Source of the DNA: JADKCL01 sp046050405 | GTDB lineage: Bacteria; Bacteroidota; Bacteroidia; J057; JADKCL01 | Direction: 5' to 3' | NCBI GenBank assembly: GCA_046050405.1 | Contig: JBJOPY010000272.1 | Coordinates: 1-8,419, forward strand | DNA: 8,419 bases | Part shown: piece by piece, positions 5,576 through 8,419 of the stretch | Layout of the letters: the number at the start of each line of letters is the position of its first letter | Numbering within the stretch: the stretch's first letter is position 1 | Translations under genes and position numbers: made by a program | The notes under the pieces: model-generated | Databases searched by the model: none | What the model saw: the letters and a program-made list of their open reading frames with translations, nothing else | Told to the model about the DNA's origin: nothing

Positions 5576-7012
5576 ATGAAACACTTCGCACAGATCTTGC
5601 TCTTCATGGCAATGGTGGCTGCACCTTTCGGAATGACCGGAGCCCAGTCAATGACGGACACAGTGCGCCTCAGCTACGAGGATTATCTCGGGATCGTGCT
5701 GGAGAACCATCCTGTCGCGAAGCAAGCTGAAATACGCGGGCTGTCGGGCAAGCAGTACCTTCGCACGGCACGCGGTGCATTCGATCCCTACCTTTCCGCC
5801 AATTGGGATTCCAAGCAGTTTTCCGGCAAAAACTATTGGCAAGTCTTCGAGAGCAGCCTCCGTGTGCCGACCTGGTTCGGGACGGAGCTCTTCACTGGTT
5901 GGAACTCCGCCAATGGCACCTACCTCAATCCAGGCCAATCGTTGCCCACGGCAGGGCAGGCAGTCATTGGACTGGAGGTCAATCTTGGCAAGGGACTCCT
6001 GATCGACCAGCGCAGGGCCGACCTGCAGAAGGCAAAGATCTACGCCCAAGCGACCTTGGTGGACCAGCGCCTGATGCTCCTGGACTTGATCATAGACGCC
6101 ACCAATGCCTACTGGAACTGGTGGCTTGCCTACCGCAACCAGCTGACCTTCCTGGAGGCGCTGAAACTGGCGAAGGTGCGCCACGAGGCCGTCGTCGCCA
6201 GTGAGATCCGGGGGGAAAACCCAGCCATCGATACCCTGGAGGCCTACCTTCAGGTTCAGAACCGCTATATGAACCTGAGTGAAGCTGAAGTGGAAGTGAC
6301 GAAGACTAGCCGAGGCCTGAGCAACTTCCTCTGGAACCCTGCCGGCGAACCCGTGGAATTTGAGAAGCCGATCATCCCCGCAGATTCCCTGCCGCTTGTT
6401 TCCATGCCAAATTTGACGGATGAGCTGGTCGACAGCCTGGTCACTGCCCACCCAGACCTGCTCTACTATCAATACCAGCAGGCACAGCTGGAAATCGAGG
6501 AGCGCTGGCGCAGAGAGCAGCTAAAGCCCGAAGTGGCGTTCAAGTATCAAGCACTCAGCGCAGCCCCTGCGGGAGATGCCCTCCTGGGGGCTTTCATCCC
6601 CTCGTCCAACCTAAAATGGGGCATAAAGTTCAGCTTCCCGTTGTTCCTGCGAAAACAGCGCGGATACCTGGAGCTCACCAGGCTGTCACTACGGGAACTT
6701 GACTATCAGCAAAGTCGAAAACGGCTGGAAATCATCAATAAGATCGCGGCTATGATGGTGCAGATCCAGCAAATACAGGCACAGATCCAGCTCGCCACAG
6801 AGATCGTCGCCAATTACCTCGCGATGGTGACGGCCGAGAACCAGAAGTTTGGGATGGGGGAAAGTTCAGTGTTCCTGGTCAACAGCCGGGAACAGAAGCT
6901 AATCGATGGGGAGCTGAAGCTGAACGAGTTGCAGTCCAAGTTGCCAAAAGTGATCGGTGAAGCGAACCGCATCACCGGGGGCTATTTGCTGCCGCTGGAG
7001 GATCAGGAATAG
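5576..7012 (+). CDS. TolC-family outer-membrane efflux/secretion channel
   Basis: This 478-residue protein is the outer-membrane exit channel of the operon. A signal peptide covers about 1-23 (basic MKH, hydrophobic core 6-19, likely cleavage after TGA). The mature protein has the two-fold repeat of the TolC/OEP family. The first half begins LSYEDYLGIVLENHP (32-46); the second begins with the AHPDLLYYQYQQAQLEIEE helix (291-309). Strands that would form the barrel follow in each half, e.g. FSFPLFLRKQRGYLELTR (352-369). The last helices carry the typical KFGMGESSVFLVNSREQKL pattern (424-442). The length is normal for the family. It is the last gene of the operon, which has no obvious strong intrinsic terminator, only a short hairpin 15 bases past the stop. 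Confidence 0.92.
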   Translation: MKHFAQILLFMAMVAAPFGMTGAQSMTDTVRLSYEDYLGIVLENHPVAKQAEIRGLSGKQYLRTARGAFDPYLSANWDSKQFSGKNYWQVFESSLRVPTWFGTELFTGWNSANGTYLNPGQSLPTAGQAVIGLEVNLGKGLLIDQRRADLQKAKIYAQATLVDQRLMLLDLIIDATNAYWNWWLAYRNQLTFLEALKLAKVRHEAVVASEIRGENPAIDTLEAYLQVQNRYMNLSEAEVEVTKTSRGLSNFLWNPAGEPVEFEKPIIPADSLPLVSMPNLTDELVDSLVTAHPDLLYYQYQQAQLEIEERWRREQLKPEVAFKYQALSAAPAGDALLGAFIPSSNLKWGIKFSFPLFLRKQRGYLELTRLSLRELDYQQSRKRLEIINKIAAMMVQIQQIQAQIQLATEIVANYLAMVTAENQKFGMGESSVFLVNSREQKLIDGELKLNELQSKLPKVIGEANRITGGYLLPLEDQE

Positions 7013-7027
7013 CTGATGGTGGGATCT

Positions 7028-7043
7028 CAGGCATTTTTGCCTG
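7028..7043 (+). terminator. Short hairpin after the secretion operon
   Basis: CAGGCA (7028-7033) and TGCCTG (7038-7043) form a 6-bp stem with a TTTT loop, 15 bases beyond the stop of the TolC-type gene. The T-run is in the loop and not after the stem, so it is a weak terminator candidate at best. Confidence 0.3.
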
Positions 7044-7137
7044 GCTAGGGGGAAGACGGCACCCCGCAAGGAGCACCAAGGAAATCACAGGAGCGTTCGG
7101 TGAAGACTCCCGCACTTGACGGTAAAGGACACTAAGA

Positions 7138-7149
7138 CCCGCTAGCGGG
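7138..7149. repeat. Perfect 12-bp palindrome between convergent genes
   Basis: CCCGCTAGCGGG is a perfect palindrome with no spacer. Its right half can alternatively pair with CTCCCGC at 7107-7113, because GCGGGAG at 7145-7151 is its exact complement, making a 7-bp stem around 31 nt. It lies between the ends of the plus-strand operon and the minus-strand Nfu gene. It could be a bidirectional transcription end structure or a protein-binding site; no T-tract follows on either strand. Confidence 0.4.
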
Positions 7150-7173
7150 AGAACACGGCAGGAGGGGAGTCCT

Positions 7174-7719
7174 CTAGACGGATTCCACTTCCCGGACCCC
7201 GGGAACCATTCTGGTCAGCATGCCCTCGATGCCCATCTTGAGTGTCATGGCGGAGGAAGGGCAACCTGAGCATGCCCCTTGCATTTTCAGCCGCACGACC
7301 CCATCTACAAAGCTTTCGAAGATCACGTCTCCTCCGTCCATGGCGACCGCTGGGCGGATATTGTCTTCCAGCAACTGCTTGATCCTCCGGATGGTCTCAT
7401 CCTCCTCGGGGGCTTCCTCATCCTGACCCTCCTCATCATTCAATACTGCGGCTTGGCCAGTGTCCAGGAATGCCGTGATGGCTTTCTTGATGGGCGGAAT
7501 TGCGGTCTCCCATGCCGTTTCGGCATCCTTCGTGATGGAGACGAAGTTCCCGCTGATAAATACAGCCTTTACGAACGCCAATTGGAAAACGTGCTTCGCC
7601 AGTGGTGACTGCTCAGCGGCTTCAGGCTTGTCGAAGTCTGCGCTTCCATTCCTGAGCAGGTTCTTCTGCGTGACAAACTTCAGGGTGGCTGGATTGGGAG
7701 TAATTTCAGTGTAAATCAT
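7174..7719 (-). CDS. Nfu/NifU-type Fe-S cluster scaffold/carrier protein
   Basis: This 181-residue cytosolic protein is expected to bind a labile Fe-S cluster and pass it to apo-proteins. Residues 2-88 match the Nfu N-terminal domain, with its characteristic start (YTEITPNPATLKFV) and SPLAKHVFQLAFVKAVFISG. A flexible acidic linker covers about 94-107 (NDEEGQDEEAPEED). Residues 108-180 are the NifU C-terminal domain: IRRIKQLLEDNIRPAVAMDG, then a GGD turn and the cluster-binding Cys-x-x-Cys at C150 and C153 (GACSGCPSSAMTLKMGIE). Both Cys are present and the length is typical of two-domain Nfu proteins. The gene is convergent with the secretion operon and divergent from the DUF3276 gene. Its leader holds a perfect inverted repeat at 7741-7766, the only visible hint of regulation. 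It is probably a housekeeping gene unrelated to the transporter. Confidence 0.93.
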   Translation of the reverse strand: MIYTEITPNPATLKFVTQKNLLRNGSADFDKPEAAEQSPLAKHVFQLAFVKAVFISGNFVSITKDAETAWETAIPPIKKAITAFLDTGQAAVLNDEEGQDEEAPEEDETIRRIKQLLEDNIRPAVAMDGGDVIFESFVDGVVRLKMQGACSGCPSSAMTLKMGIEGMLTRMVPGVREVESV

Positions 7720-7740
7720 TGAAGTATGCTTTTCCTTCTA

Positions 7741-7766
7741 TTCAGGGCGGCAAAGGATGCCCTGAA
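7741..7766 (-). promoter_or_regulatory. Perfect 8-bp inverted repeat in the nfu leader/promoter
   Basis: TTCAGGGC (7741-7748) and GCCCTGAA (7759-7766) are exact complements with a 10-bp spacer, beginning 21 bases before the nfu start codon. On the minus strand the spacer contains ATCCTTTG, a partial likeness to the Bacteroidota -7 box TAnnTTTG. The repeat could therefore be an operator around the promoter, or a leader hairpin if transcription starts further upstream. The sequence resembles no operator I recognise. Confidence 0.45.
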
Positions 7767-7864
7767 AGAAACTTGTTGCGGCTCAGTCAGGAGTATCCGT
7801 CCCTAAGCTTTTAACAACTATAGGCAGCAGATGTTTTGCATTTTTGCCCTTTCACCAAATATTC

Positions 7865-7895
7865 ATTGACATCCCAATCGAAAATCCTATCTTTG
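7865..7895 (+). promoter_or_regulatory. Bacteroidota-type promoter of the DUF3276 gene
   Basis: ATTG at 7865-7868 (three of four bases of the -33 TTTG box) is followed after 19 nt by TATCTTTG at 7888-7895, an exact match to the TAnnTTTG -7 box of the Bacteroidota primary sigma factor. Transcription should start near 7900, about 25 bases before the GTG proposed as start codon. This decides the gene start, since the upstream ATG at 7844 would not be on the transcript. Confidence 0.65.
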
Positions 7896-7924
7896 TCTTA
7901 AGGTTCCAATTAAAGAACGCAAGA

Positions 7925-8320
7925 GTGGATAATAATAGCAACAGAGCGGAGGTGTACTCGACGAAGATTCGGGCGGGGAAGCGCACCTATTTTTTCGACG
8001 TGAAGGAGACGCGTGCGAACGATTACTATATCACGATCACGGAGAGCAAGAAGAAGCTCAACGGCGAGGGATATGACAAGCACAAAATCTTCCTCTACAA
8101 GGAGGATTTCAACAAGTTTATGTCCAGCCTGAACTCGACAATCGACCACGTGAAGACGAATCTCATGCCGGATTACAATTACGATGAGTTCGATCGTGAG
8201 AACTTCTACGATGAGGACGATGAAGAGGATGTTCCACGTATCGCAGCAGAGTCGAGCCAACCCTACGGACGCCAGGACGACTCGGGCGAAGACCTCTCCC
8301 GCAAACGCTGGGAGGAGTAG
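7925..8320 (+). CDS. DUF3276 / PUR-alpha-like nucleic-acid-binding protein
   Basis: This 131-residue protein belongs to the DUF3276/PUR family, small single-domain proteins thought to bind single-stranded DNA or RNA. The conserved core runs from NRAEVYSTKIRAGKRTYFFD through VKETRANDYYITITESKKK to YDKHKIFLYKEDFNKF and a closing helix (STIDHVKTNL). After the core comes an acidic, disordered tail (YDEDDEEDVP) ending in RKRWEE, longer than the core alone requires. The frame is open from an ATG at 7844, but those 27 extra residues are not part of the family pattern and the promoter match at 7888-7895 lies inside them. The in-frame GTG at 7925 puts the start just before the conserved core and leaves a leader of about 25 nt. 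No ATG lies between it and the core. It is divergent from nfu. Role: likely general RNA/ssDNA binding or gene regulation; specific targets unknown. Confidence 0.88.
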   Translation: MDNNSNRAEVYSTKIRAGKRTYFFDVKETRANDYYITITESKKKLNGEGYDKHKIFLYKEDFNKFMSSLNSTIDHVKTNLMPDYNYDEFDRENFYDEDDEEDVPRIAAESSQPYGRQDDSGEDLSRKRWEE

Positions 8321-8353
8321 CATCCCATTTCAACGTCAGGGAATATGCCGAGC

Positions 8354-8379
8354 TGCGAAGAGCCCGGATGGTCTTCGCA
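8354..8379 (+). terminator. Stem-loop after the DUF3276 gene
   Basis: TGCGAAGA (8354-8361) and TCTTCGCA (8372-8379) form a perfect 8-bp stem with a 10-nt loop, 33 bases past the stop codon. There is no T-run directly after it, so termination efficiency is uncertain. It is the only candidate 3' end for this gene in the window. Confidence 0.4.
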
Positions 8380-8391
8380 TGTCCCCAGCTA

Positions 8392-8399
8392 TAATTTTG
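8392..8399 (+). promoter_or_regulatory. Possible -7 box for a gene beyond the window
   Basis: TAATTTTG is an exact TAnnTTTG match just after the stem-loop, but no TTTG -33 box lies at the expected distance upstream. It may belong to the next gene, which is outside the window. Confidence 0.25.
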
Positions 8400-8419
8400 G
8401 GCAGGCCGATCCACCGATC

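Noticed and set aside
5648..6472. Long minus-strand frame (274 codons) opposite the TolC-type gene
   Set aside because: Antisense shadow of a well-supported TolC-family gene, with no recognisable domain.
1..8419. CRISPR array
   Set aside because: No evenly spaced short repeats with unique spacers are present; the only regular repeat is the 60-bp coding repeat at 976-1140.

Overview
The window looks like chromosomal DNA of a member of the Bacteroidota, possibly the Saprospiraceae/Lewinella side. Three things suggest this: a DUF3276/PUR-alpha-like nucleic-acid-binding protein, a family I know mainly from Bacteroidota; a close match in front of it to the Bacteroidota sigma-factor promoter (TTG, 19 nt, TAnnTTTG); and gene starts with little or no Shine-Dalgarno sequence. 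Base composition is moderately GC-rich by eye. The family-level placement is only a guess.

Left part (1-2500), accessory-looking. The window opens on the first 28 codons of a minus-strand IS630-type transposase that runs off the edge. The next ~2.4 kb is sparsely coded: a 44-codon plus-strand small ORF (447-581), a minus-strand Lys/Ser-rich protein built on a 20-residue (60-bp) tandem repeat (966-1331), and two small unrecognised plus-strand proteins (1699-1941, 1997-2302). The spaces between them carry several perfect 7-9 bp stem-loops and clusters of GATC.

Centre (2508-7012), a compact three-gene plus-strand operon with 5- and 3-base gaps. It encodes an ABC transporter membrane/ATPase half, a HlyD-type membrane-fusion protein and a TolC-type outer-membrane channel. 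Together they form a complete type I secretion or tripartite efflux envelope-spanning path. The striking point is that the ABC protein has an intact six-helix membrane domain and a full-length, in-frame ATPase fold in which the key catalytic motifs are altered: Walker A, the Walker B Asp, the catalytic Glu and the switch His, with a weakened signature. It is either a pseudo-ATPase exporter or needs a catalytic partner encoded elsewhere. No substrate, leader peptidase or regulator gene is recognisable beside it.

Right part (7013-8419), core-like. A convergent intergenic region with palindromes leads to a minus-strand Nfu-type Fe-S scaffold protein (7174-7719). Divergent from it is the DUF3276/PUR-like protein. 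A promoter match inside the longest reading frame moves the likely start of the latter to a GTG at 7925. A perfect 8-bp inverted repeat lies in the nfu leader, in the divergent intergenic region.
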